Shown here: in pieces, positions 1 through 5,814 of the stretch | Numbering within the stretch: position 1 is the first letter of the stretch | Layout of the letters: the number at the start of each line of letters is the position of its first letter | Assembly (NCBI GenBank): GCA_964543855.1 | Contig: CAZJAD010000087.1 | Location: forward strand, 1 to 9,700 | Source: CAZJAD01 sp964543855 | GTDB taxonomy: Bacteria; Electryoneota; RPQS01; DYHQ01 | Length of the DNA stretch: 9,700 nt | Direction of reading: 5' to 3' | The notes under the pieces: model-generated | What the model was told of the DNA's origin: nothing | Databases searched by the model: none | What the model saw: the letters and a program-made list of their open reading frames with translations, nothing else | Translations under genes and position numbers: made by a program

Positions 1-76
1 GCTGCTGGCCGGGGGCGGCGTTGAAGAGCCCGAAGGCCAGCGTTAAACAAAGAGCAAAAAACGAAAGCCTTTTCAT
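1..76 (-). CDS. Partial exported protein, N-terminal signal peptide only
   Basis: The gene starts with ATG at 76 and runs off the left edge, so only 25 codons are visible. The peptide begins MKRLSFFALCLTLAFGLFNA: two basic residues, a hydrophobic core of about 15 residues, then small residues (NAAPGQ) that could hold a signal peptidase I site. No lipobox Cys is seen in the visible part. A strong Shine-Dalgarno sequence (GGAGGA, plus-strand 84-89) lies 7 bases upstream of the ATG, and a promoter-like sequence lies further upstream. The mature protein is outside the window, so no function can be given beyond export across the inner membrane. Confidence 0.72.
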   Translation of the reverse strand, partial: MKRLSFFALCLTLAFGLFNAAPGQQ

Positions 77-137
77 CTGATTGTCCTCCAAATACCCAGA
101 ATTAGCTTATTAAGTATACTTTCATCCAATTTAAAAA

Positions 138-166
138 AATATAGCAAATTTTGCAACTCCATTCAA
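138..166 (-). promoter_or_regulatory. Predicted promoter of the exported-protein gene
   Basis: Read on the minus strand, TTGAAT (166-161) and TATATT (143-138) are separated by 17 bases. The -10 box is preceded by TGC, an extended -10 element. Transcription would start near 131 and give a leader of about 55 bases. A second -10-like hexamer, TATACT at about 114-119, lies within the leader but has no good -35 partner. The whole stretch 91-165 is very AT-rich, as expected for a promoter. Confidence 0.45.
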
Positions 167-221
167 GTCCCTGTCCAGCCACAATTTCCTTGATTTTCAA
201 GCACATACAGCCCAGTCAGAC

Positions 222-252
222 AAAAAGTCCAATCGGACCGCTCTCGGGAGAG
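222..252 (-). terminator. Weak intrinsic terminator after the receiver-domain gene
   Basis: On the minus strand, downstream of the stop at 273, there is a short hairpin CTCT-CGGG-AGAG (252-241). It is followed by a second hairpin, GGTCC-GATT-GGACT (239-226), running directly into a five-base T tract (226-222). The second stem has only five pairs, one of them G-T, so termination may be inefficient. Nothing else was recognised in 77-272 apart from the promoter of the leftmost gene and a small CTTGA/TCAAG inverted repeat at 189-201. Confidence 0.4.
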
Positions 253-272
253 GCACGGTACTGAATCCGGCG

Positions 273-1673
273 TCATTCAGGTCGCCGGTCGCTGGATGGC
301 CAATCTCGCTCCAATGCACTCTGAACTGCGCCTACCAGGGATTTCACCTGGAAAGGCTTCGCGAGGAAAGCAGAGATTCCCTCTTCCTGTAGCACTTGGT
401 CTGGAGGAGCCTCCACGGCACTACCCATGAGGACGATCTTCAATTCGGGCTGGTAGTTTCGAAGCTGACGAGCCAATTCGATCCCGCCGTGGTCCGGTAT
501 GGTCACCTCAATGAACGCGACATCGGCTCGGTCTGGATTGGCTGCCAGATGGCTTGCGGCTTCGGCACCTGTTCTCATCGGCAGGCAACGGAACCCGCAC
601 CGACGCAGCATTCGCTCGGCTAAGGACCGAACGACATCATTGTCATCAATGATCATCACGGTGTCACTCCGCTCGGATTCCGCCGGTCCTGGAGTGCTTG
701 CGGTGCCGACGGGCAGAGCTTCCGCGACTTCCTTGGCCTGCTCGCCAAGCGTGCGGATGTCGGTCAAGCGAGTCTGTTCAGTTGGATCACTGTCCGGCAA
801 AGGCTTTGACTTCGACCGGGAGCCAACAAGCCCGGCCAGGAGAATGAGGACGGCCCCCAAGCCCAAGGCAACATACGCCAGTCTGGCTTCACTGCTCTCC
901 GTGGTATACAACATCTGGCAGAGGAAGACAGGTTCCGAGCCGCCAGCGCTCGTCGTGCACCAAGCCAGAACAGAGCCGTCAGCTTGAGCGAATATCCCGC
1001 TGGTTTTCTGCCGAAGCACGGGGATAAGTGACTTGATGCGATTCACCCAGGGCATGTCCCGGCCGGTCTCAAGGGGTCTACCCTGCCGGTCTATAAGGAG
1101 CCAAGGGGGGTCGCTCTCATGCGCCCAGGTCAGCGGAGTGGCAGCTTCCGCCGGGTACAGAGCCCACAGGCGGCCATCGCGATGATTTCGCTGCTCCTCT
1201 GGGAGCAGTACCGCAAAGGGCGATGACGAGCGATCCCATGCTCGCAAGACGGCGAATCCGGATCCTCCTTGAGCTTGCCATTGTTGACCGAGAGCGCTGA
1301 ATCCGCTCGTGTCTCCGGCAATGGCAATGACCCGGCATCTCTCAGCGGTAAGGACAAGGCCCTGCGGTCGAGCGCCTCCGGCGGGCCACCTGTCAAGGGC
1401 TACTTGGAGCTGCTGTTGTGCCAGAGGATCGGGACTGACAGGCGCCCTTTCGAGGTACGGATGAATCCCGCTGCTCCAGACGGTTTCCCGGAGATCTCCG
1501 TAACATCTTTCTACGCGGGCTTCCCACGCCGCCACGCGAGCCTGCTGCTCGATGCACTGAGCGAGCGCTTCCGTTTCGACCCGGCTTGGCCTATTGGACA
1601 GCAGTATAAAGATCCCCACCGCCACACATCCCATGCCGCCCAAGATGCCCATAAGTTTCCAGAATTGCCTCAC
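273..1673 (-). CDS. Two-TM sensor-like protein with a degenerate C-terminal receiver (REC) domain
   Basis: This 466-residue protein has a signal anchor at residues 7-26, a predicted extracytoplasmic region (about 27-264) with five Cys, a second TM helix (about 265-284), a linker, and a CheY-like receiver at about 337-456. The extracytoplasmic part contains WLLIDRQGRP (191-200), faintly like a Cache/PAS sensor, but no family was recognised. The receiver keeps the acidic pair D343-D344 (IIDDND) and the conserved Lys K439 (LAKPF). The phospho-acceptor position is Glu389 (AFIEVTIPDHGG; codon GAG at 509-507), and the switch Thr/Ser position (VLMGSA) appears to be Gly417. There is no histidine kinase, HPt or output domain, so it probably does not act by ordinary phosphotransfer; it may be a constitutively 'on' or scaffold receiver. 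The start is GTG at 1673 with AGGTGG (1684-1679) just upstream. It is transcribed divergently from cysE. Confidence 0.85.
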   Translation of the reverse strand: MRQFWKLMGILGGMGCVAVGIFILLSNRPSRVETEALAQCIEQQARVAAWEARVERCYGDLRETVWSSGIHPYLERAPVSPDPLAQQQLQVALDRWPAGGARPQGLVLTAERCRVIAIAGDTSGFSALGQQWQAQGGSGFAVLRAWDRSSSPFAVLLPEEQRNHRDGRLWALYPAEAATPLTWAHESDPPWLLIDRQGRPLETGRDMPWVNRIKSLIPVLRQKTSGIFAQADGSVLAWCTTSAGGSEPVFLCQMLYTTESSEARLAYVALGLGAVLILLAGLVGSRSKSKPLPDSDPTEQTRLTDIRTLGEQAKEVAEALPVGTASTPGPAESERSDTVMIIDDNDVVRSLAERMLRRCGFRCLPMRTGAEAASHLAANPDRADVAFIEVTIPDHGGIELARQLRNYQPELKIVLMGSAVEAPPDQVLQEEGISAFLAKPFQVKSLVGAVQSALERDWPSSDRRPE

Positions 1674-1709
1674 GATACCACCTGAAAGTTAGACGAGAAT
1701 TAGGCTGAA

Positions 1710-1740
1710 GTTATACTCGATTTTGATTTTGCAAAATCAA
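1710..1740 (-). promoter_or_regulatory. Possible promoter of the receiver-domain gene
   Basis: On the minus strand, a TATAAC -10 box lies at 1715-1710 and TTGATT at 1740-1735 with a 19-base spacer. The -35 half is one arm of the 18-bp palindrome. The leader to the GTG at 1673 would be about 30 bases. The spacer is longer than the optimum, so the promoter would be weak or regulated. Confidence 0.35.
1723..1740. promoter_or_regulatory. Perfect 18-bp palindrome, candidate operator
   Basis: TTGATTTTGCAAAATCAA is identical to its own reverse complement over all 18 bases. It lies in the divergent spacer between the receiver-domain gene and cysE, over the putative -35 of the former and 31 bases upstream of the cysE -35. 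Position and symmetry fit a dimeric regulator binding site controlling one or both genes. It is not followed by a T tract in a position that would suit a terminator for either flanking gene. Confidence 0.45.
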
Positions 1741-1771
1741 TGCCGACCTGGAGCGCGATGCGTCGGTTTGC

Positions 1772-1800
1772 TTGACAAAATTGATTGCTATCAGTATCTT
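1772..1800 (+). promoter_or_regulatory. Promoter of the cysE operon
   Basis: A perfect TTGACA -35 (1772-1777) and TATCTT (1795-1800) are 17 bases apart. TATAGT at 1800-1805 is an alternative -10 but with a 22-base spacer. Transcription would start near 1807. This decides the start of cysE: the longer reading frame, opening with TTG at 1785, would begin inside the promoter. Confidence 0.6.
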
Positions 1801-1844
1801 ATAGTGATGGACATGGGGGAGGTTATTCTAAAGGTGAGGGAGTA

Positions 1845-2486
1845 TTGGGAACCATTCTGGCGGATCTGCGGGCAGTTCGCAAAAATGACCCAGCCGCTCG
1901 CAATTGGCTGGAAGTTCTCTTTTGCTATACTACCTTCTACGCCATTCTCATTCACCGGTTCACGCGTCTCCTCCGGCGGATGCATGTGCCGATTCTGCCG
2001 CGATTCGTCTCGCAAATCAATCGGTTCCTGACCGGCGTCGAAATTCATCCGGGTGCCAGAATCGGTAAGGGATTCTTCATCGATCACGGCATGGGAGTTG
2101 TGATCGGCGAGACGGCCATCATCGGCGAGAATTGCACGATCTTTCATAATGTAACGCTGGGTGGCACGAAATCGGTTCACGGTCGCCGACACCCGAAATT
2201 AGGTAGCAACTGTCTCGTCGGTACCGGCACGAGTCTCCTGGGGCCGATTCTCATCGGCAGCAATGTCAAAATCGGCGCGGCCACGACTGTGATCAATCGG
2301 AACATACCCGACCAATGCACCGTCGTCGGCGTGCCGGGTCGCATCGTGCACTACAAGGGGATTCACACGAACATCCCGCTGCCCTCGATGGAGTATGAGA
2401 CACTCGAGCGAATGCACGAATACATGAATGTCATGCTCTCGCAGGTCGAAGGCGTTGCCCATCCACCTTCGAGTGAGGCTCCCTGA
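1845..2486 (+). CDS. cysE: Serine O-acetyltransferase (CysE)
   Basis: CysE transfers acetyl from acetyl-CoA to L-serine, giving O-acetylserine, the substrate of cysteine synthase; it is cytoplasmic. The 213-residue protein has the N-terminal helical region (ADLRAVRKNDPAARNWLEVL), then the left-handed beta-helix of hexapeptide repeats (about 64-165), including IGKGFFIDHGMGVVIGE and IFHNVTLGGT. The catalytic Asp-His pair is D80-H81 and the second active-site His is H116 (GRRHPKLG). It is of the short type and lacks the long N-terminal extension of the enterobacterial enzyme. The start is a TTG at 1845 preceded by AGGTGAGGG (1832-1840). The frame is open upstream to a TTG at 1785, but that lies in the promoter and the added residues do not resemble the family. 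The C-terminal tail (about 180-213) probably carries the CoA/cysteine-synthase contact region but is not obviously conserved. It is first gene of a four-gene plus-strand cluster. Confidence 0.93.
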   Translation: MGTILADLRAVRKNDPAARNWLEVLFCYTTFYAILIHRFTRLLRRMHVPILPRFVSQINRFLTGVEIHPGARIGKGFFIDHGMGVVIGETAIIGENCTIFHNVTLGGTKSVHGRRHPKLGSNCLVGTGTSLLGPILIGSNVKIGAATTVINRNIPDQCTVVGVPGRIVHYKGIHTNIPLPSMEYETLERMHEYMNVMLSQVEGVAHPPSSEAP

Positions 2487-2547
2487 CATTGAAGAGCGGT
2501 CCGTTTCTGATGAAAGAGTCGTTGTCCGTAGTCTGCGAAGGTTTACG

Positions 2548-3288
2548 ATGAGAGTCATTGATTCCATGGTGAAAACAGGAGAGCGTTTCTTTCGGTGGAG
2601 GAGTTATTTGCCCTTCTTGCTTCTCCCGATTCTCGTCGGGAGTTTCTTCGGGGTGAAATATCCCACAGGTGAACATAGTGCGGGTTTGCTCTGGGAGATG
2701 GGCTGTTTCCTGATTTCCCTTTCTGGATTTACCATTCGGTGTTTGACCGTGGGAACGATTCCTTCGGGGACTTCGGGACGCAATACGACCCGCCAGGCGG
2801 CACGCCTACTGAACACAACAGGTATGTACTCCTTGGTGCGGCATCCGCTCTATCTGGGCAACTATTTTGTCCTCCTTGGGATCAGCCTTTTTCCACGGGC
2901 GTGGTATCTGCCGATAATCACTTCGGTTCTTTTCCTGTTGTATTACGAACGAATTGTCGTTTGCGAGGAAGAGTTCCTTGAAGAGCGTTTCGGTGACGAG
3001 TTCAAGAGCTGGGTGGCTCGCACGCCGGCGTTCTTTCCACGCTCATTTCGTTCATATGTTCGTCCGAGCGTTCCGTTTTCGTGGCGCACTGTCCTTCGCC
3101 GCGAGGGAAGCGGTCTGTTCTCGCTGGGAATGGCCTTTTGGATTATGGACATACTCGAGGATCTGTTCGCAGGACGCGCACTCACTTTCGATCCGGTCTG
3201 GACATTCATCATGGCGGGCGCATTCCTCCTGTTCATTGTCTTGAGATATCTTAGGAAAGCAGGGTTTTTGGTCGTTTCGAATCGATAG
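2548..3288 (+). CDS. ICMT/PEMT-like integral membrane methyltransferase
   Basis: This 246-residue membrane protein belongs to the isoprenylcysteine carboxyl methyltransferase / phospholipid methyltransferase superfamily. The signature is LLNTTGMYSLVRHPLYLGNY (88-107) with the Arg-His-Pro of the SAM-binding region (R98-H99-P100). It is followed by a hydrophobic hairpin, then YYERIVVCEEEFLEERFGDE (132-151), whose acidic residues match the family's C-terminal motif. TM segments are seen at about 20-36, 46-68, 102-134 (paired), 189-203 and 216-233. The last two extend beyond the usual family end at about residue 165. Bacterial relatives methylate varied targets, including lipids, so the substrate is unknown. 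ATG 2548 is chosen because AAGG (2537-2540) precedes it; ATG 2566 is an alternative, and the frame open from 2428 would overlap cysE. It lies 61 bases after cysE and 32 before pdxS. Confidence 0.83.
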   Translation: MRVIDSMVKTGERFFRWRSYLPFLLLPILVGSFFGVKYPTGEHSAGLLWEMGCFLISLSGFTIRCLTVGTIPSGTSGRNTTRQAARLLNTTGMYSLVRHPLYLGNYFVLLGISLFPRAWYLPIITSVLFLLYYERIVVCEEEFLEERFGDEFKSWVARTPAFFPRSFRSYVRPSVPFSWRTVLRREGSGLFSLGMAFWIMDILEDLFAGRALTFDPVWTFIMAGAFLLFIVLRYLRKAGFLVVSNR

Positions 3289-3320
3289 TTTTCTGTTCTA
3301 TTATGCCGTGAGGTGAAGCC

Positions 3321-4205
3321 ATGATTCTGACGGGTACTTTTCGCACGAAGATTGGCCTGGCGGAGATGCTCAAAGGCGGCGTGATCATGGATGTGACCAA
3401 TGCCGAACAGGCTCGCATCTCGGAAGACGCCGGAGCGTGTGCCGTCATGGCCCTGGAGCGGGTGCCCGCTGATATCCGTCGCGAAGGAGGCGTGGCCCGC
3501 ATGGCGGACCCGCAGCGCATCCGCGAAATTCAGGAAACTGTTTCCATCCCGGTGATGGCCAAGTGCCGGATCGGTCATTTCGTCGAAGCGCAGATTCTCG
3601 AAGCGCTCGAAGTGGATTTTATCGACGAGAGCGAAGTCCTGACGCCGGCTGATGAGGCCCACCATATTGACAAGCATCCCTTCAAAGCGCCGTTCGTCTG
3701 CGGTGCCCGCGACCTTGGCGAAGCTCTGCGCCGCATCGCCGAAGGAGCCGCGATGATTCGCACCAAAGGCGAAGCGGGAACCGGCAACATCGTTGAGGCC
3801 GTGCGCCACATGCGCTCCATTATGGGAAGCATCCGCCGCATCCAGCTTCTGCCGCCGGAAGAGCTGGTCGCCGAAGCCAAGAGCCTTGGGGCGCCCCTCG
3901 AGCTTGTCCAGGAAGTGCAGAAGATCGGAAAATTGCCGGTCCCGAATTTCGCCGCCGGAGGAGTTGCAACGCCGGCTGATGCCGCGCTGATGATGCAGCT
4001 TGGTGCGGAGTCGGTCTTCGTCGGTTCGGGAATCTTCAAATCGGAAGACCCGCCGGCGCGCGCGAAAGTCATCGTTCAGGCGGTCACATACTATCGCGAC
4101 CCGGCCAAGCTCGCCGAAATCTCGAGCGGCCTGATGAAGGCCATGCCGGGGCTCGATGTGGCGAAGATGCCCGAAAGTGAACTTCTTCAAACCCGAGGCT
4201 GGTAG
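3321..4205 (+). CDS. pdxS: Pyridoxal 5'-phosphate synthase lyase subunit PdxS (Pdx1)
   Basis: PdxS builds PLP from ribose 5-phosphate, glyceraldehyde 3-phosphate and ammonia delivered by PdxT, in a cytoplasmic dodecameric (beta/alpha)8-barrel complex. The 294 residues match the family's full length. Key residues are in place: D24 (KGGVIMDV), Lys81 (VMAKCRIGHFVEAQ), which forms the ribose 5-phosphate adduct, and Lys149 (IRTKGEAGTGN), which takes the intermediate over. The phosphate-site glycines (NFAAGGVATPADAALMMQLG) and the RGW C-terminus are also present. ATG 3321 has AGGTGA (3311-3316) at good spacing. The stop is followed after one base by the next ATG, implying translational coupling with the radical SAM gene. 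Its glutaminase partner pdxT is not adjacent but at 7255. Confidence 0.97.
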   Translation: MILTGTFRTKIGLAEMLKGGVIMDVTNAEQARISEDAGACAVMALERVPADIRREGGVARMADPQRIREIQETVSIPVMAKCRIGHFVEAQILEALEVDFIDESEVLTPADEAHHIDKHPFKAPFVCGARDLGEALRRIAEGAAMIRTKGEAGTGNIVEAVRHMRSIMGSIRRIQLLPPEELVAEAKSLGAPLELVQEVQKIGKLPVPNFAAGGVATPADAALMMQLGAESVFVGSGIFKSEDPPARAKVIVQAVTYYRDPAKLAEISSGLMKAMPGLDVAKMPESELLQTRGW

Positions 4206-4206
4206 G

Positions 4207-4968
4207 ATGTCGGATTATCTCGCGCTCCAAAAAGGGATTATCTACGGCCCGATTGCATCGCGGCGCTTCGGAATTTCGCTCGGAATCAATCTCTCGCCGA
4301 CCGACAAAAAGCTCTGTTCGCTGAACTGCGCTTACTGCCAATACGGTCCGACCGTAAATCTGCAAGCCACGGCGGAAGGCGTGCCGCTGCCGAGCATCGA
4401 CGAAGTGATCCTGGCGATGGAACAAGCCCTGCAGCGCGAGACGCACCTCGACCAGATTACCTTCTCCGGCAACGGCGAGCCAACCGTGCATCCCAACTTC
4501 CCCGAAATCGTCGACAGGCTCGTTGAGTTCCGCAATCGATGGACGCGCTCGTCTCGCACAGCCGTGCTCTCGAATGGCACGACATTGGGCAGCGCCGAGG
4601 TGCGCGACGCGCTCTCGAAGCTCGACCGACCGGTCATCAAAATCGACTGCGGCCAGGCCGACACTTTTCTGCGCTACAATCGCCCGGCATCCGGGATCAC
4701 TTACGACACGATTCTTGATGGCGCGCGCCAGCTCGGCGGTTTCCTCTCGGAGACTCTGATCGCGGCGGGACGCGGCGGCAACAGCACGCCTGAAGAGCGC
4801 GCGGCCTGGATGGAAGTCATCCGGGATCTGAAACCCCGCGAGGCGCACATCTATTCGATGGATCGCCCTCCAGCCCTCGCCACTCTGAAGCCTGTCGCCC
4901 GCGAGATGCTCGACAAGTGGGCCCGCGAAGCCACCGAAATCACCGGCGTTCCCGTCCGCGCATTTTAA
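4207..4968 (+). CDS. Radical SAM protein, COG0731/TYW1-like family
   Basis: The 253-residue protein carries the radical SAM cluster motif C37-x3-C41-x2-C44 (CSLNCAYCQYG), which binds a 4Fe-4S cluster for S-adenosylmethionine cleavage. The upstream stretch IYGPIASRRFGISLGINLSP (12-31) is typical of the COG0731 family. The GxGEPT motif (FSGNGEPTVH, 86-95) binds SAM. SNGT (122-125) and a late DRPPA motif (219-223) also fit. Archaeal and eukaryotic relatives (TYW1) make the tricyclic base of wybutosine in tRNA-Phe; the short bacterial members have no established reaction that I know of. The protein lacks the flavodoxin domain of eukaryotic TYW1. ATG 4207 starts one base after the pdxS stop (TAGGATG), so it is probably translationally coupled; GAGG at 4195-4198 may serve as ribosome binding site. 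A longer frame from 4156 would overlap pdxS and lacks family support. Confidence 0.85.
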   Translation: MSDYLALQKGIIYGPIASRRFGISLGINLSPTDKKLCSLNCAYCQYGPTVNLQATAEGVPLPSIDEVILAMEQALQRETHLDQITFSGNGEPTVHPNFPEIVDRLVEFRNRWTRSSRTAVLSNGTTLGSAEVRDALSKLDRPVIKIDCGQADTFLRYNRPASGITYDTILDGARQLGGFLSETLIAAGRGGNSTPEERAAWMEVIRDLKPREAHIYSMDRPPALATLKPVAREMLDKWAREATEITGVPVRAF

Positions 4969-4982
4969 ACAAAGGCAAGTAA

Positions 4983-5095
4983 TCGCGGTGGCGGGTGTGC
5001 CACCCGCCCGGAACAAATCGTTGGGCCGGTTCTGTGACCCGCCCGCAATTCCCGCCGATCCACATGATTTACTACCCGCGACCTCCGGTCGCGGA
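4983..5095. repeat. Intergenic hairpin repeat, copy 1
   Basis: This spacer is made of short hairpins. GGCGGGTG-TGC-CACCCGCC lies at 4990-5008 and CCGCGACC-TCC-GGTCGCGG at 5076-5094, each with an 8-bp perfect stem and 3-base loop. Three segments recur in reverse complement and the same order in the spacer at 7938-8104. Segment 5070-5095 matches 7938-7963 at 25 of 26 positions, 5027-5043 matches 8055-8071 exactly over 17 bases, and about 4983-5009 matches 8078-8104 at 23 of 27. No T tract follows either hairpin, so they are poor candidates for intrinsic terminators of the upstream operon. No open frame with family resemblance was seen. Confidence 0.8.
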
Positions 5096-5112
5096 AACGA
5101 ACTTCTCGCTGA

Positions 5113-5131
5113 GCCGGATTCGTAATCCGGC
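5113..5131. repeat. GCCGG-family hairpin in front of the PH-domain gene
   Basis: GCCGGATT-CGT-AATCCGGC is a perfect 8-bp stem with a 3-base loop. It ends 7 bases before the AGAGGA ribosome binding site (5138-5143) of the next gene. Related hairpins stand upstream of the lipoprotein gene (8160-8179) and downstream of it (9320-9339). Confidence 0.7.
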
Positions 5132-5149
5132 CGAAACAGAGGAATCCCG

Positions 5150-5755
5150 ATGCAAATCAAACCCGACAAAAAACTCCTCGCCAAATACTGGCTAATCCTG
5201 CTGACCATATCCGTTCTCATCGTTTTGGGCGGCATCATCGCTCGCATCCTGCTTCCCCTATCGCCGAAAATTACGGATGCGCAGACCGCGGCGGTCATCT
5301 GGCCGATTGTCGAGAGGGCTATCATCCTTATGTGGATTTTTTGCGTGCCGGTTCTTATCCTGTGGGTGAAGAATCTGTCCTACCGCATCGAAGACGACCG
5401 CGTCACGATTCACAAGGGGATTCTGACGAAGATTCAGCAGAACATTCCCTACCGCGCGGTGACCGATTTCCAGTTGCACCGCTCGCTCTATGACCGCTTC
5501 CTTGGGATTGGTTCCATCCGGCTTCAGACCGCCGGTCAGGGCCGCAGCCAGTCGGGCACCGGCTACGAAGGCAAACTCTCCGGCCTGACCGATTGGGAGG
5601 GCCTCCACGCCGAGCTTCGCGCGCAAATAAAGCACCTGCACCCCTTTGCCGAAGCCACCGCCGTCTCCGAACGCACGAAAGACCTCCCGAGCAAAGACAC
5701 CCTCGCCCTCATCTTAGAAGAGCTCCGCGCAATAAGGAAGGCACTGGAGAAGTGA
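5150..5755 (+). CDS. Membrane protein with bacterial PH domain (bPH2, DUF304/YdbS-like)
   Basis: The 201-residue protein has two TM helices (about 14-34 and 55-73) followed directly by a bacterial pleckstrin-homology-like domain of the bPH2 type (about 76-155). Its hallmark is LSYRIEDDRVTIHKGILTK (76-94), NIPYRAVTDFQLHRSLYDR (98-116) and LGIGSIRLQTAGQ (118-130), then EGKLSGL. Such proteins resemble YdbS/YdbT of Bacillus; their molecular role is poorly defined. The C-terminus beyond 160 ends in a charged amphipathic helix (LALILEELRAIRKALEK, 185-201) that could oligomerise. ATG 5150 has AGAGGA at 5138-5143 with good spacing. The gene is separated from the radical SAM gene by the hairpin repeat spacer, so it may be a separate unit. 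Confidence 0.82.
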   Translation: MQIKPDKKLLAKYWLILLTISVLIVLGGIIARILLPLSPKITDAQTAAVIWPIVERAIILMWIFCVPVLILWVKNLSYRIEDDRVTIHKGILTKIQQNIPYRAVTDFQLHRSLYDRFLGIGSIRLQTAGQGRSQSGTGYEGKLSGLTDWEGLHAELRAQIKHLHPFAEATAVSERTKDLPSKDTLALILEELRAIRKALEK

Positions 5756-5814
5756 AAGAGGAATACTATAGATATTTGTTTAGATTTCCCCCGCTTTTGA
5801 GAGTATAGAAAGAA

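Noticed and set aside
1621..1640. Lipobox at Cys16 of the receiver-domain protein
   Set aside because: The residues before it are Gly-Met-Gly, with no Leu/Val/Ile at -3, and the hydrophobic segment continues past the Cys as a TM anchor.
1723..1740. Reading the palindrome as an FNR/CRP-family box (TTGAT...ATCAA)
   Set aside because: The half-sites match the FNR consensus but are 8 bases apart, whereas FNR sites have 4.
1785..1844. Longer cysE start at TTG 1785
   Set aside because: It lies between the -35 and -10 boxes of the predicted promoter and the added 20 residues are Gly/Ser-rich and unlike the family N-terminus.
2428..2547. Longer start of the membrane methyltransferase, overlapping cysE
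   Set aside because: The extra 40 residues are Arg-rich, overlap the end of cysE in another frame, and have no ribosome site as good as that of ATG 2548.
3299..3304. Separate promoter for pdxS from a TATTAT -10 at 3299
   Set aside because: No -35 with more than three matches lies at 16-18 bases, so the support is too weak to list.
4983..5131. CRISPR array
   Set aside because: The hairpins differ in sequence, are not evenly spaced and are not separated by unique spacers of constant length; no cas-like gene is present.
2943..5325. Two antisense open frames of over 400 codons opposite pdxS and the radical SAM gene
   Set aside because: They are Arg/His/Ala-rich shadows of well-recognised GC-rich genes on the plus strand and show no family resemblance.
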